A DNA stretch of 64,000 nucleotides, taken from positions 2,158,511 to 2,222,510 of the forward strand of contig NZ_MU255056.1 in the NCBI RefSeq assembly GCF_000227725.2, given 5' to 3'. The notes under the pieces are model-generated. The model searched no databases. It was not told the DNA's origin and was given only the letters and a program-made list of their open reading frames with translations. How positions within the stretch are numbered: the stretch's first letter is position 1; each line of letters begins with the position of its first letter. Shown in pieces: positions 46,840 through 54,571 of the stretch. A program made the translations under genes and the position numbers. The DNA comes from Thiorhodospira sibirica ATCC 700588. GTDB taxonomy: Bacteria; Pseudomonadota; Gammaproteobacteria; Ectothiorhodospirales; Ectothiorhodospiraceae.

Positions 46840-46925
46840 GTCGCGTGCAAAAAACGGTGACATCGTGGGATTTTTTGTTAAGATTCCCTCTCAATGTCTC
46901 TAAAAACCATTAAGGTCATCACCCT

Positions 46926-47597
46926 ATGCAAGCAGAAGAGAAGCAACTTATTGACGGTCTTTTTGATCGCTTACGTCAGGCGGAAGAGCAAACCGGGCCA
47001 CGTCATGCCGAAGCTGAGGCCGTGATTCAGGACGCCGTGCGCCGCCAGCCCGCTGCACCCTATTACATGACCCAGGCCATCCTTATCCAGGAACATGCCC
47101 TTGAGCAGCTTAACCAGCGGGTACAGGAACTGGAAGAAGAACTCAGCCGCCGTCCACAACAAGCCAGCAGCGGCAGCTTTCTCGGCGGTTTGTTTGGCGC
47201 GGGCAAGGCAGAGCCTGCCGCCGCCGCCCCGGCAGTGCCACAACGGCGTTTTCAGCCACCACCCGGCGTGACGGTTGGCGGACAACATGCACCGAATGCG
47301 ATGGCCGCAGGCACACCCGCCGCCGGCGCTCAACCGGCCCAAGGGGGCAGCTTCATGGGTTCGGCCATGCAAACCGCCGTCGCAGTAGCGGGCGGTCTGG
47401 TGATCGGCAGTATGCTGTCCAATATGCTATTTGGCGATGATGGCGCGGATGCGCTGGCAGAAGGCGCTGATTTAGCCGGCGATACGCTGGCAGACGCCAG
47501 TTCTGCGGTGGAATATGATGATATTCCGAATACCTCCCTGCCTGAAGACGATGGCGGCGGCTTTGCCGATATGGATTTTGGAGATTTTGAGGACTAA
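46926..47597 (+). CDS. DUF2076 protein
   Basis: 223 residues. The N-terminal MQAEEKQLIDGLFDRLRQAE and PYYMTQAILIQEHALEQLN with a coiled coil (about 55-80) are the DUF2076 hallmark. Next are a Gly/Ala/Pro-rich middle (SFLGGLFG), a short hydrophobic stretch (AVAVAGGLVIGSML) and an acidic end rich in D and F. The family is of unknown function and is sometimes called a periplasmic ligand-binding sensor. Confidence 0.85.
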   Translation: MQAEEKQLIDGLFDRLRQAEEQTGPRHAEAEAVIQDAVRRQPAAPYYMTQAILIQEHALEQLNQRVQELEEELSRRPQQASSGSFLGGLFGAGKAEPAAAAPAVPQRRFQPPPGVTVGGQHAPNAMAAGTPAAGAQPAQGGSFMGSAMQTAVAVAGGLVIGSMLSNMLFGDDGADALAEGADLAGDTLADASSAVEYDDIPNTSLPEDDGGGFADMDFGDFED

Positions 47598-47616
47598 GCC
47601 AGCGGGTATTGCAGTT

Positions 47617-47699
47617 CCCCTCCTTGCAGCATGGTGACACCTTTCCGGTGTCGCTTTAAAACCGGCGAACGCAAGCTGCGTTCATGACACAAGGAGGGG
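47617..47699. repeat. two-hairpin repeat family, copy 6 (inside a larger cruciform)
   Basis: Outer arms CCCCTCCTTG and CAAGGAGGGG enclose two hairpins: GGTGACACC/GGTGTCGC around TTTCC, a TTTAAAAC linker, then GAACGCA/TGCGTTC around AGC. It lies in the leader of lolC. Confidence 0.75.
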
Positions 47700-47749
47700 C
47701 GTCTTTTTCAGCGGTATTCATCCCTTTGCATCGGTGGCCCGATTTCCCC

Positions 47750-48997
47750 ATGTTTCGACCCCTTGAGCTGTATATCGGCCTCAAATACACCCGCGCCAAG
47801 CGGCGCAATCACTTCATTTCCTTTATCTCCTTGATCTCCATGCTGGGCATTGCCCTGGGGGTTACGGCACTGATCACCGTGCTATCGGTGATGAACGGCT
47901 TTGAGCGCGAGCTGCGTGAGCGAATTCTCGGCATGGCCTCACATGCCACTATCTCGGAATTTAATGCCCGCCTGCGTGACTGGGAATCGCTGCTGGGGAG
48001 CGTTGCACAGCATCCCCGTGTGGTTGGCGTGGCGCCCTATGTACAGGCGGAAGGGATGCTGTCCAGCGGGCCGCAGGTCAGCGGTGTTTTGCTGCGTGGC
48101 ATCCTGCCTGAATGGGAGAAACAGGTATCCGATGTGGATCAGCACATGGTGTTTGGTGCCATGGAGGATCTACAGGGCGGGGCTTTTGGCATTGTATTAG
48201 GGCGTGAGCTGGCGGTTCTGCTGGGGGCGGGTGTAGGGGATCGCGTTACCCTGGTCACGCCACAGGCCGCCGTGACCCCGGTGGGGGTATTGCCCCGCCT
48301 GCGGCGTCTGACCGTTGTGGGCATCTTTGAGATCGGCATGTATGAATATGATCGCGGCACCGCCTTTTTACACCTTGACGATGCCCGCCTGCTGTATCAG
48401 ATGGATGAGGAAATCAGCGGGCTGCGTCTGAAACTGGATAATATGCTGCAAGCCCCGGCCATTGCCCGCGAGGTCGCCGCCACCCTGCCGGGTTATTATT
48501 GGGTCAATGACTGGACCCGCCAGCACGCCAATTTTTTCCGGGCGGTGCAAACCGAAAAAGTGGTGATGTTTGTGATTTTGTCGCTGATTGTGGCGGTGGC
48601 CGCCTTTAATATTGTCTCCACGCTGGTGATGGTGGTCACTGACAAACAGGCCGACATTGCCATTTTGCGCACCCTGGGACTTACACCGCTGTCGGTGATG
48701 GCGGTGTTTATGGTGCAGGGTACATTGATTGGGTTGATCGGTACGCTGCTCGGGGTGCTTGGGGGCATCAGTCTGGCTCTGAATGTGGAGGTGATTGTGG
48801 CGGGCATCGAGCAATTATTTAATGTCCACTTTCTGCCGCCGGATGTGTATTACATCAGCCGCTTTCCCTCGGAATTGCGTCAGTTTGATGTGTTGCGTGT
48901 CGCCGGGCTGGCCTTTGCCTTGACCGTGATTGCCACGCTGTATCCGGCCTATCGTGCCTCGCGCACCCATCCTGCCCAGGCGCTGCGCTATGAATAA
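47750..48997 (+). CDS. lolC: lipoprotein-releasing system permease LolC/LolE
   Basis: 415 residues from [18 protein letters not shown]. An in-frame start 66 bases upstream falls in the repeat region. There are four helices with a large periplasmic loop between the first and second. [18 protein letters not shown] and the final [20 protein letters not shown] are typical. With LolD it extracts lipoproteins from the inner membrane and passes them to LolA. Only one permease gene is present, so it may be the LolF-type homodimer version. It overlaps lolD by 8 bases. Confidence 0.95.
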   Translation: MFRPLELYIGLKYTRAKRRNHFISFISLISMLGIALGVTALITVLSVMNGFERELRERILGMASHATISEFNARLRDWESLLGSVAQHPRVVGVAPYVQAEGMLSSGPQVSGVLLRGILPEWEKQVSDVDQHMVFGAMEDLQGGAFGIVLGRELAVLLGAGVGDRVTLVTPQAAVTPVGVLPRLRRLTVVGIFEIGMYEYDRGTAFLHLDDARLLYQMDEEISGLRLKLDNMLQAPAIAREVAATLPGYYWVNDWTRQHANFFRAVQTEKVVMFVILSLIVAVAAFNIVSTLVMVVTDKQADIAILRTLGLTPLSVMAVFMVQGTLIGLIGTLLGVLGGISLALNVEVIVAGIEQLFNVHFLPPDVYYISRFPSELRQFDVLRVAGLAFALTVIATLYPAYRASRTHPAQALRYE

Positions 48998-49718
48998 ACA
49001 CCCAGACCCAGGCCAGGCCGTTTTGCAGTGCCAGCAGCTGGTCAAGACCTTTCGTGAAGGCCCCTTGCATGTAGAGGTTTTAAACGGGGTAGAGCTGTGC
49101 GTGCAGGCCGGAGAAAAGGTCGCCATTATCGGCGCCTCGGGCAGTGGCAAAAGCACCCTGCTGCATCTGTTAGGCGGCCTGGATACCCCGGATCGCGGTG
49201 AAGTGATCATCTGTGGTCAGGCCATGCACCGCCTTGGATCCGCGCAGCGCGGCCACCTGCGCAACCGCCATGTCGGCTTTGTCTATCAGTTTCATCACCT
49301 CCTGCCCGAATTCACCGCCCTGGAAAATGTCGCCATGCCGCTGGTCATCGGCGGCAGCTCCGCCAAAGGTGCCAAGGCCGAGGCATTACAGCTGTTACAG
49401 GCCGTAGGCATGGGCGAACGCATCGCCCACAAACCAGCAGAGCTTTCCGGCGGCGAACGGCAACGCGTCGCGATTGCCCGCGCCCTGATCACCCAACCCA
49501 AGATCGTGCTGGCGGATGAACCCACCGGCAACCTGGATCGAAACCGCGCCAAGGCAACCTATGAACTGATGCTGGAACTCAACCAGCGCCGGGGAACCGC
49601 CTTATTGATGGTCACCCATGACCCGGAACTGGCCGCCTGCATGGATCGGGTGTTATTACTGAGCGAGGGCCGCTTACAGCCCACGAGCATACAAAAAAAC
49701 ACCGCGCACCCGGAATAA
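48990..49718 (+). CDS. lolD: lipoprotein-releasing ATPase LolD
   Basis: 242 residues. Walker [11 protein letters not shown]-loop [16 protein letters not shown] (the LolD-type LLPEF), signature [15 protein letters not shown], Walker [12 protein letters not shown] and H-loop VTHD. It powers lipoprotein release with LolC. Its start lies inside the lolC end, so translation is coupled. The next gene is a recombinase, so the accessory zone begins right after it. Confidence 0.96.
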   Translation: MNKHPDPGQAVLQCQQLVKTFREGPLHVEVLNGVELCVQAGEKVAIIGASGSGKSTLLHLLGGLDTPDRGEVIICGQAMHRLGSAQRGHLRNRHVGFVYQFHHLLPEFTALENVAMPLVIGGSSAKGAKAEALQLLQAVGMGERIAHKPAELSGGERQRVAIARALITQPKIVLADEPTGNLDRNRAKATYELMLELNQRRGTALLMVTHDPELAACMDRVLLLSEGRLQPTSIQKNTAHPE

Positions 49719-49746
49719 ATCGCCATCCTTCAGGGCGGCGCGGCGG

Positions 49747-50772
49747 TCAATGCGATGGCGTCTTGATCAGCGTTTGTGCATGGCGCATGAGAGAGATCAC
49801 CGCATTCCCCTTAAAGGCGCTGTCAGGGCGATCATAAATATTCAGCGTGCGCTCGTCACGATGTTGACTCTGGCGCATGATTTGCCAGTTTTGTGCTTCA
49901 AGCTCACGCGCTGCGGTGATAAACCCGGCGCGCAGAGAATGCGTAGACAGTTGCGCCCAGTGCGCAATGCCAGCAGCGCGGGCGCGTTCTTTGATGATCC
50001 GGTTCGCACTGGGGTGCGTGAGTGGCGTGTGGCGCAAGGTGCGATTGCGATCAATCCCGCGAAAAACATAACCCTCATGGATTTGGCTGGCCGCCAGCCA
50101 GGCGCGCAGCGCCGCCAAAGGGCATAACTCAGGCGCGCCCTCGACAAACGCCTTGGCGGCGCGGTGTTCATTGAGTGGATCCGTCTTGGTCGGCCCCATG
50201 TGAATCAATAACCCCTCATCCACCCATTGCAGCTGTGCCACCTTAAGCGCGCTCAATTCCGATTGGCGAAAAGCGCCGAAAAAGCCCAGCAACAGATAAC
50301 AGCGATCCCGCAAAGCCCGTTGATCCTGCCCACAGCCTTGCACCATCTTCCACAACTGCTCCAGCTTCAGCGGCGGCACCTGCTGCGTTTGCCAGCCCTG
50401 CTGTTGCGCATGATGGCGATGAATCCCACGCAACACCGCCCGCACCTGAGCATCTTGCGTGGGATCGGGGGCGTTGAGCAGCCGATGCGCAAAGGACAGC
50501 GCCGCCACACGGTGTGATAGAGTGCTGGGTGCCAGACACTGGGCATGATCGCTGAGATACGCAGCAATCATACGGCTGGACGTAGGCAAAGGCTGCGCAA
50601 TCCCGCACCAGGCGCAAAAATGCTCAAGCCCGGCGCGATAGCCGCGTAAGGTATTGTCCGCCCAGGATTGGCTCAGCCAGTATTGCGTATTCTGCGGATT
50701 CACCTGCCGGGCCTGCGGCATCATCTCCACCAGCCAGGCGGGAATATCTCTTAGCGGTTCAGTGGTAGACAT
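49747..50772 (-). CDS. tyrosine recombinase / integrase
   Basis: 341 residues from MSTTEPLRDI. An N-terminal core-binding domain (about 30-120) precedes the catalytic domain with R169 (GAFRQSEL), K196, H278-xx-R281 (STHSLRAG), H304 and the nucleophile Y313 (NIYDR). All catalytic residues are present, so it should be active. It lacks the extra patch of integron integrases and is not IntI. It sits at the left border of the accessory zone, immediately beyond lolD. It may move, or once have moved, a genomic island. Confidence 0.9.
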   Translation of the reverse strand: MSTTEPLRDIPAWLVEMMPQARQVNPQNTQYWLSQSWADNTLRGYRAGLEHFCAWCGIAQPLPTSSRMIAAYLSDHAQCLAPSTLSHRVAALSFAHRLLNAPDPTQDAQVRAVLRGIHRHHAQQQGWQTQQVPPLKLEQLWKMVQGCGQDQRALRDRCYLLLGFFGAFRQSELSALKVAQLQWVDEGLLIHMGPTKTDPLNEHRAAKAFVEGAPELCPLAALRAWLAASQIHEGYVFRGIDRNRTLRHTPLTHPSANRIIKERARAAGIAHWAQLSTHSLRAGFITAARELEAQNWQIMRQSQHRDERTLNIYDRPDSAFKGNAVISLMRHAQTLIKTPSH

Positions 50773-50908
50773 AAAGCTAACCTGCGATGCGTTGAATGTT
50801 TGCACATCATCGAGCTGTATTTGGATATAAACATAAAGAAGAAAATGGCTTATAGTGCCTAAACGGCGTTGTGTAAACAATGCCAGGTACACTCTAAATT
50901 GCGAGGTT

Positions 50909-51298
50909 ATGCCCATGTATTACATTGTCAATACGACCCAATCCTTTGCTCATACGGTCGCTGCCTTGGAAGCGGCGGTCAAGCGTCACCACTTTGGTGT
51001 GCAGCATATCCATGATATCGGCACCACCTTGAGAAACAAGGGGATGGAGTTTACCGAGGAGTGCAAGGTGTTTGAGGTGTGCGATCCGGTCTATGCGACG
51101 CAGGTCCTGGCGCTGGATTTGCGCATCAATATGGCATTGCCGTGTCGTATTTCGGTCTACACTGAAAACGGGCAAACCCGCGTCGGCTTTATCAAACCCA
51201 CGGATATGCTTAGCAGTTTGTCAGATCATCCGGCATTGATGGACATCGCCACCCATGTTGAAAATGCCATGATGCAGATGGTGGATGATGTCCGTTAG
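50909..51298 (+). CDS. DUF302 protein
   Basis: 129 residues from MPMYYIVNT after a GAGGT site. The DUF302 body shows YIVNTTQSFAHTVAALEAAV, then FEVCDPVYATQVLALDLRI and the end LPCRISVYTENGQTRVGFI. The fold is a small heat-stable beta-alpha dimer, with no agreed function. It is divergent from the integrase. Confidence 0.85.
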   Translation: MPMYYIVNTTQSFAHTVAALEAAVKRHHFGVQHIHDIGTTLRNKGMEFTEECKVFEVCDPVYATQVLALDLRINMALPCRISVYTENGQTRVGFIKPTDMLSSLSDHPALMDIATHVENAMMQMVDDVR

Positions 51299-51338
51299 GC
51301 ATGTTACCAGCCGCCTTGTCGATCGGCTTTGTTGAGTT

Positions 51339-51397
51339 CGATGAGGTTCATCAGTTTGCGCGGGAAACCCCGGCCTTCAGGCCGGGGAGGATGTCAA
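51339..51397 (+). repeat. IS200/IS605-type right end (omega-RNA-like scaffold end)
   Basis: CGGGAAACCCCGGCC-TTCA-GGCCGGGGAGGATGTCAA. The first 29 bases of the unit repeat exactly at 2689-2717. A GGCCGGGG stem ending GGAGGATGTCAA is the common right end of tnpB-type elements. No tnpB frame remains upstream. Confidence 0.6.
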
Positions 51398-51485
51398 CTG
51401 CAGGATGTTCCCAAAGGTCACATGCGGCTGTCTTTTATCGCGCATTTCAAAGCGCTATAGCGCTTGGTGACGTTCGCTTTCCGTG

Positions 51486-51520
51486 GGAGCGCGCAGCACC
51501 CGCTCCGCCCTGGGGTGGGA
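51486..51520. other. rest of the 51.3-51.75 kb gap
   Basis: The 450-base gap between DUF302 and the KilA-N gene holds only repeat material: the IS605 end, the MITE-like copy Y and a large inverted repeat. I see no gene in it. Confidence 0.5.
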
Positions 51521-51525
51521 GCCCC

Positions 51526-51644
51526 AAAACTCTCCCCCTGCCAAGGGGGAGTCCCGCCGCAGGCGGGAATGGGGTTGGTTTTTTAAACACATAACCACCC
51601 CGCCCCTGACGGGGCACCCCTCCTTGAAAAGGAGGGGAGTTTTT
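51526..51644. repeat. MITE-like palindromic repeat, copy Y
   Basis: CTCCCCCTGCCAAGGGGGAG (hairpin), CCCGCCGCAGGCGGG (hairpin), a T-run, CGCCCCTGACGGGGC, and CCCCTCCTTGAAAAGGAGGGG (hairpin). It is the reverse complement of the copy at 39.8 kb with scattered changes. Confidence 0.7.
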
Positions 51645-51661
51645 GACGTGACGGCCACCCT

Positions 51662-51748
51662 GGGAGCGCGTAGCACCAGCTACGCATTAAATACGCTAAA
51701 CCCCACGAGGCCTGCGGCCTCGATGCGCAGCTGGTGCTGTGCGCTCCC
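51662..51748. repeat. 20-bp near-perfect inverted repeat
   Basis: Arms 51662-51681 and 51729-51748 (GGGAGCGCGTAGCACCAGCT and its complement with two changes) enclose 47 bases with a further hairpin (GAGGCCTGCGGCCTC). It abuts copy Y and the end of the KilA-N gene. It could act as that gene's terminator. Confidence 0.6.
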
Positions 51749-51750
51749 GG

Positions 51751-52698
51751 TTACTCCACGTCCCACGCTTTTAACTGTTTGAGCACATGAAGATTCAAGG
51801 CGCGCAGGTTGGAAACCCGCCGTCCGTCGATGTTGCGCTCGTGGGGTTGGTCACTGAGCAAGATGCCATGCGCCCGCAGTTCCCGTTTAAACGCGGGGAT
51901 GGAGTATTTCATTAACCCCTGAGCGGTGTCGCGCTGTTCTCCCAGATATTGCAGGATGTGGTTTAAACGCACCAAAACCACGGGTTGATCTTCGATGCGA
52001 TCTCGGTGGAAGGTGGTGAATTCGCCACGGCTGACGGCTTGTGACCAGTGTTTGAGAATGGCCAGCCACGGCGGGTCTGCGGGGGTGAATGCGTCTGTGG
52101 GGATAGCGTGTGGAACATCCGTGGAAGGCGGTGGTGGCGGGGGTGTGGATGAAACGGGATGGGCGTTTATATCCGCTTCCACAGCTTTTCCACAGCGGAC
52201 AAGGTCATGGTTTTTTAAGTCAATGACGGTTTTCAGTAAGGCGATCTGCTCCTTGAGTCGCTGGTTTTCCTGGTCGAGCTGCTCGCAAAAAAACGAGATT
52301 GGAGAATGCTTTAGCTTGGGTTTTGGAGCGGCAATTAGTCTGAGATGATGTTCCCGAAACGCCTGAATCACCCGCAATTTGAACGCTGGACTGATCCACA
52401 TGGCGTAGTCAATCAGCAGGTCTTTATCGGCATAGGTACCGGGATGATTGCCTCCGTTGATGGTTTTTACCGGCTCAAATGGCGCTGCGTCATCATTACT
52501 CAGATCTGTGTAATGTATAAGCGCCTGGATTAAATCTCGCGTCTGCTGTAGCCGCAGCCATAAAAAGGGTTCGTGCCTACGTTCGCCGCCCGAGGCTTTA
52601 TGCAGATCAGTGATGCGGTAACGGCCTGCGCTGTCTTGCGCGATGGCTACGCCGTTAATGGTCAGGGAGATATGAGGATTATCAGAGGTGTGAAACAT
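51751..52698 (-). CDS. KilA-N domain protein, phage-like
   Basis: 315 residues from MFHTSDNPHI. Residues about 10-125 are a KilA-N DNA-binding domain (INGVAIAQDSAGRYRITDLH, then KTINGGNHPGTYADKDLLIDY and WISPAFKLRVIQAFREH). A coiled coil (about 145-175) and a proline-rich linker precede a C-terminal domain ending SNLRALNLHVLKQL. KilA-N proteins are phage antirepressors or regulators. This supports a mobile origin for the region. No other phage genes are seen. Confidence 0.85.
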   Translation of the reverse strand: MFHTSDNPHISLTINGVAIAQDSAGRYRITDLHKASGGERRHEPFLWLRLQQTRDLIQALIHYTDLSNDDAAPFEPVKTINGGNHPGTYADKDLLIDYAMWISPAFKLRVIQAFREHHLRLIAAPKPKLKHSPISFFCEQLDQENQRLKEQIALLKTVIDLKNHDLVRCGKAVEADINAHPVSSTPPPPPPSTDVPHAIPTDAFTPADPPWLAILKHWSQAVSRGEFTTFHRDRIEDQPVVLVRLNHILQYLGEQRDTAQGLMKYSIPAFKRELRAHGILLSDQPHERNIDGRRVSNLRALNLHVLKQLKAWDVE

Positions 52699-52923
52699 TG
52701 TATTGCCAACTCCATACAGATTCGGGAAAACCCGGCCCAGATGGGCGCGGGGACTGTATGGGTTAGCAGACCGGGCACAAGTAACCGGCGCACCTTGCGG
52801 CGCCCCACACACTCACCCGCATGGAGAGGTGCGCATGATGGAACAGGAAAAAACCGCAATGCGGTTTTATTGCATGTCCACTTGTGCTGAAGGGCTGCTA
52901 AACCCGCGCAGCGGTAAACCGCC

Positions 52924-53195
52924 ACCGCGCTACTTTACCCAAGCCCCCGGCCTAAAGCAACTTCCATGGCCGGGTCTGCGTAGGCGAACCACGGCGGCAT
53001 GAAGGAGAGTCGGGATCGATCAAGGCCACCCGCCGGGACCAGGGCTCCACTTCGTTAAACTTTGCCTTGCGGGTCTTCTTGGCGTGCTTTACAAAGCCCG
53101 CCTCGTTCAAGCCCAACGGTTTCATCGTGCGCTCTGTTGCTCCGTGAGGTGGGTTCAGTGATTATCCCAGGCGGCGGGACTTAATCAGAGGTTCC
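52924..53195 (-). pseudogene. degenerate IS5-family transposase with one element end
   Basis: On the minus strand an ATG at 53125 opens MKPLGLNEAGFVKHAKKTRK followed by KFNEVEPWSRRVALIDP, the N-terminus of an IS5-family transposase. The frame then breaks. In another frame WFAYADPAMEVAL matches the conserved 'WY.LSDPAMEEAL' block that follows in intact proteins. Upstream, GGAACCTCTGATTAAGTC (53195-53178) looks like the left terminal repeat. The rest of the gene and the other end are missing. Confidence 0.62.
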
Positions 53196-53198
53196 TTA

Positions 53199-53357
53199 GT
53201 GGTAATCAGTTCATTCTACTTCGTCGGGCCCAGCTTCAGTCCATTTAAAGCAGATCCTGTATTGATCGTTCACTCGAATCCTGTGTTGCCTCTTTTTGTC
53301 GCCAGACAAAGCTTCCAAACGTTTACCCGGAGGAACTTTCCTATAACATACCCTAGT
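53199..53357 (-). pseudogene. HigB-type toxin relic (plasmid-maintenance killer family)
   Basis: The frame reads KVPPGKRLEALSGDKK, then RIRVNDQYRICFKWTEAGP and DEVE, the C-terminal two thirds of a HigB toxin. A TGA follows, but the same frame continues T-D-Y-H-stop, the family's usual ending (..VDYH), so the TGA is a nonsense change a few codons from the end. The normal N-terminus is replaced by unrelated sequence. No HigA antitoxin follows: the IS5 end starts right after the original stop. Confidence 0.7.
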
Positions 53358-53505
53358 GTACGCTTCCCCTCTTTTGTTCGCGTGTGCCGTAGCTTGCACC
53401 ACAGTCTCCGCTCCACCAGAAGCGCAACACTCGGTAATGGTGGGTGGTTAACCCTTACCATGCCGGGACTTTCACCCGACCAGATGCGCCACGCTTTGCG
53501 CGGCG
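53340..53505 (-). pseudogene. fragment resembling the 5' part of a group II intron
   Basis: Read on the minus strand, right after the attC-like site: GCGCGCCGCGC..., then TCGGGTGAAAGTCCCG, the domain I motif (GGGTGAAAGTCCC) shared by many bacterial group II introns, then GGTAAGGGTTAACC and CTACGGC. No reverse transcriptase follows. Position next to attC is typical of the IIC-attC group. This is recognition by motif only. Confidence 0.5.
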
Positions 53506-53575
53506 CGCTAACGCCTAGCTCAGCCGAGAAGCGCCGCATCGCGGCCCGACGTCGGCTGGAACGCCGTGTTATGCC
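53506..53575 (-). other. attC-like cassette recombination site
   Basis: On the minus strand, 10 bases after the stop of the zinc-protein gene: GCATAAC ... GTTAGCG as outer R boxes, inner arms CAGCCGA/TCGGCTG, and a central GCCGC-GAT-GCGGC hairpin, about 70 bases in all. The spacing and nesting match integron attC sites. No integron integrase is in the window. Confidence 0.55.
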
Positions 53576-53584
53576 TGTTTTTAG

Positions 53585-54031
53585 TTAATCGGCGCATCTC
53601 ATATTTGGCGTAACTATTCTGTGCCATTTTGAGTGGCACTCCTGACAGAGGTAAGAGCGTGGCCATTTTTCGGACTCACCACCAAATAAAGCGTATGGCG
53701 CCCAATGGTGATTCTCTGCGCCTTCTTTACCGCACACCTCACAACTTGGAAGCTTCCAAGTTGTTTTTATTTCGCACGGTTCAACTCCTGCGTCAATCAC
53801 AGACTGGCACGCAACGAAATGCGTTGTTCTGTGAGAGCAGTATCCACAATAGAACACACAGACATTGTGGCCCCCTGAATTCTTGGCCTTGCCTACCAGC
53901 CATTGTTTCTCAAACCCGCATTCAGGGCAAGGATAGTCGGGCCACTCAAAAGGTTTTTTGCCATGAAAAATTTCCCGTTCCGCGCTGGAATCACTATTGG
54001 CCCATGCAGTAATACTTATCTGCATGGACAT
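53585..54031 (-). CDS. zinc-ribbon protein with an HNH-like C-terminus
   Basis: 148 residues (146 from the second ATG). The first zinc knuckle pair is CPECGF and CGYC (about 35-67). The second half has CEVCGKEGAENHHW and CQECHSKWHR, a C-x2-C ... HH ... C-x2-C-x3-H pattern like HNH nucleases, though the central Asn is not obvious. It is followed 10 bases on by an attC-like site, so it looks like an integron gene cassette. The start region overlaps a Lar-like fragment on the other strand. Function unknown. Confidence 0.65.
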   Translation of the reverse strand: MSMQISITAWANSDSSAEREIFHGKKPFEWPDYPCPECGFEKQWLVGKAKNSGGHNVCVFYCGYCSHRTTHFVACQSVIDAGVEPCEIKTTWKLPSCEVCGKEGAENHHWAPYALFGGESEKWPRSYLCQECHSKWHRIVTPNMRCAD

Positions 54032-54148
54032 GAAATTATCATGATCTTTTGCAATGACTGTGGAGCAATCGATCCTGTCATTATTTATAAATTACCTGGT
54101 GAAAAAGAGACGGCTATTAATGCTTGGAATCATAGGCAGTCGCAGTAG
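53999..54148 (+). pseudogene. Lar-like (restriction alleviation) fragment
   Basis: The frame reads PCSNTYLHGHEIIMIFCNDC, GAIDPVIIYK, then ETAINAWNHR, the pattern of Lar-family zinc proteins (CPFCG ... C..CGA ... A...WN.R). The first CPxCG is damaged (PCS) and there is no clean start. It overlaps the 5' end of the minus-strand zinc gene, so one of the two is probably only a remnant. Confidence 0.4.
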
Positions 54149-54149
54149 G

Positions 54150-54205
54150 AACGCCGGTTACCCGACGTGCGGTTTTCCCGCACCGGGCTCCTCATTCATA
54201 CTCAC
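54150..54205 (-). other. second group II intron-like hairpin
   Basis: Minus strand: GAGCCCGGTGCGG, GAAA, ACCGCACGTCGGGT. It resembles the GAGCC...GGTTC hairpin near the ORF of bacterial group II introns. There is no intron body around it. Confidence 0.35.
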
Positions 54206-54299
54206 ACGCGCAGAGGGTACAATGTACCCTGTAGATATTTTCGCCAGGAAGGTTTGCCTCTTATAATCGAGCCCTACATTGTCCCGAAGAGGTTGTCTT

Positions 54300-54497
54300 T
54301 GACGAATATGCATGACTGTCACCCCCTTATCGAGTTCGATCGCCTCTTGGATGAGATCAAGAACCTCTTCTTTGGTTTCCGCTGCCGCGATGCACCCCCG
54401 GAAGATCAGGGACATATGCACCAAAACTGCTCGGGCCTTTCTCAATACTAACATCGTCAGAAAATACCCTGCCCCGACATTCCGCATCAATTTTCAT
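54300..54497 (-). pseudogene. HicB-family antitoxin relic with a frameshift
   Basis: From an ATG at 54497 the frame reads MKIDAECRGRVFSDDVSIEK and GPSSFGAYVPDLPG. At a run of five G the frame must shift by one to continue CIAAAETKEEVLDLIQEAIE. YVPDLPGCIAA.ETKEEV..LIQEAIE is the HicB signature. One extra G explains the break. The C-terminal DNA-binding part is gone, and hicA is not seen. The IS1-family element begins 17 bases upstream. Confidence 0.72.
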
Positions 54498-54571
54498 GAC
54501 ATACTTAATACGCGGGTAGTCCTGAAAATGGTAGTGCTGGATGTGGTAAGATGTAGTAAGATGTAGAGGAA

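Noticed and set aside
49747-50772. Integron integrase IntI
   Set aside because: The recombinase has the general tyrosine-recombinase core but not the extra segment that marks IntI, so it should not be linked to the attC-like site by default.
52703-53002. Plus-strand frame over the KilA-N upstream region, with a small MEQEKTAMRF-like protein
   Set aside because: Its second half lies antisense to recognisable IS5 transposase codons, which explain the sequence better.
53270-53539. Minus-strand frame over the attC/intron area
   Set aside because: It crosses the intron-like motif and the toxin relic in the wrong frame.
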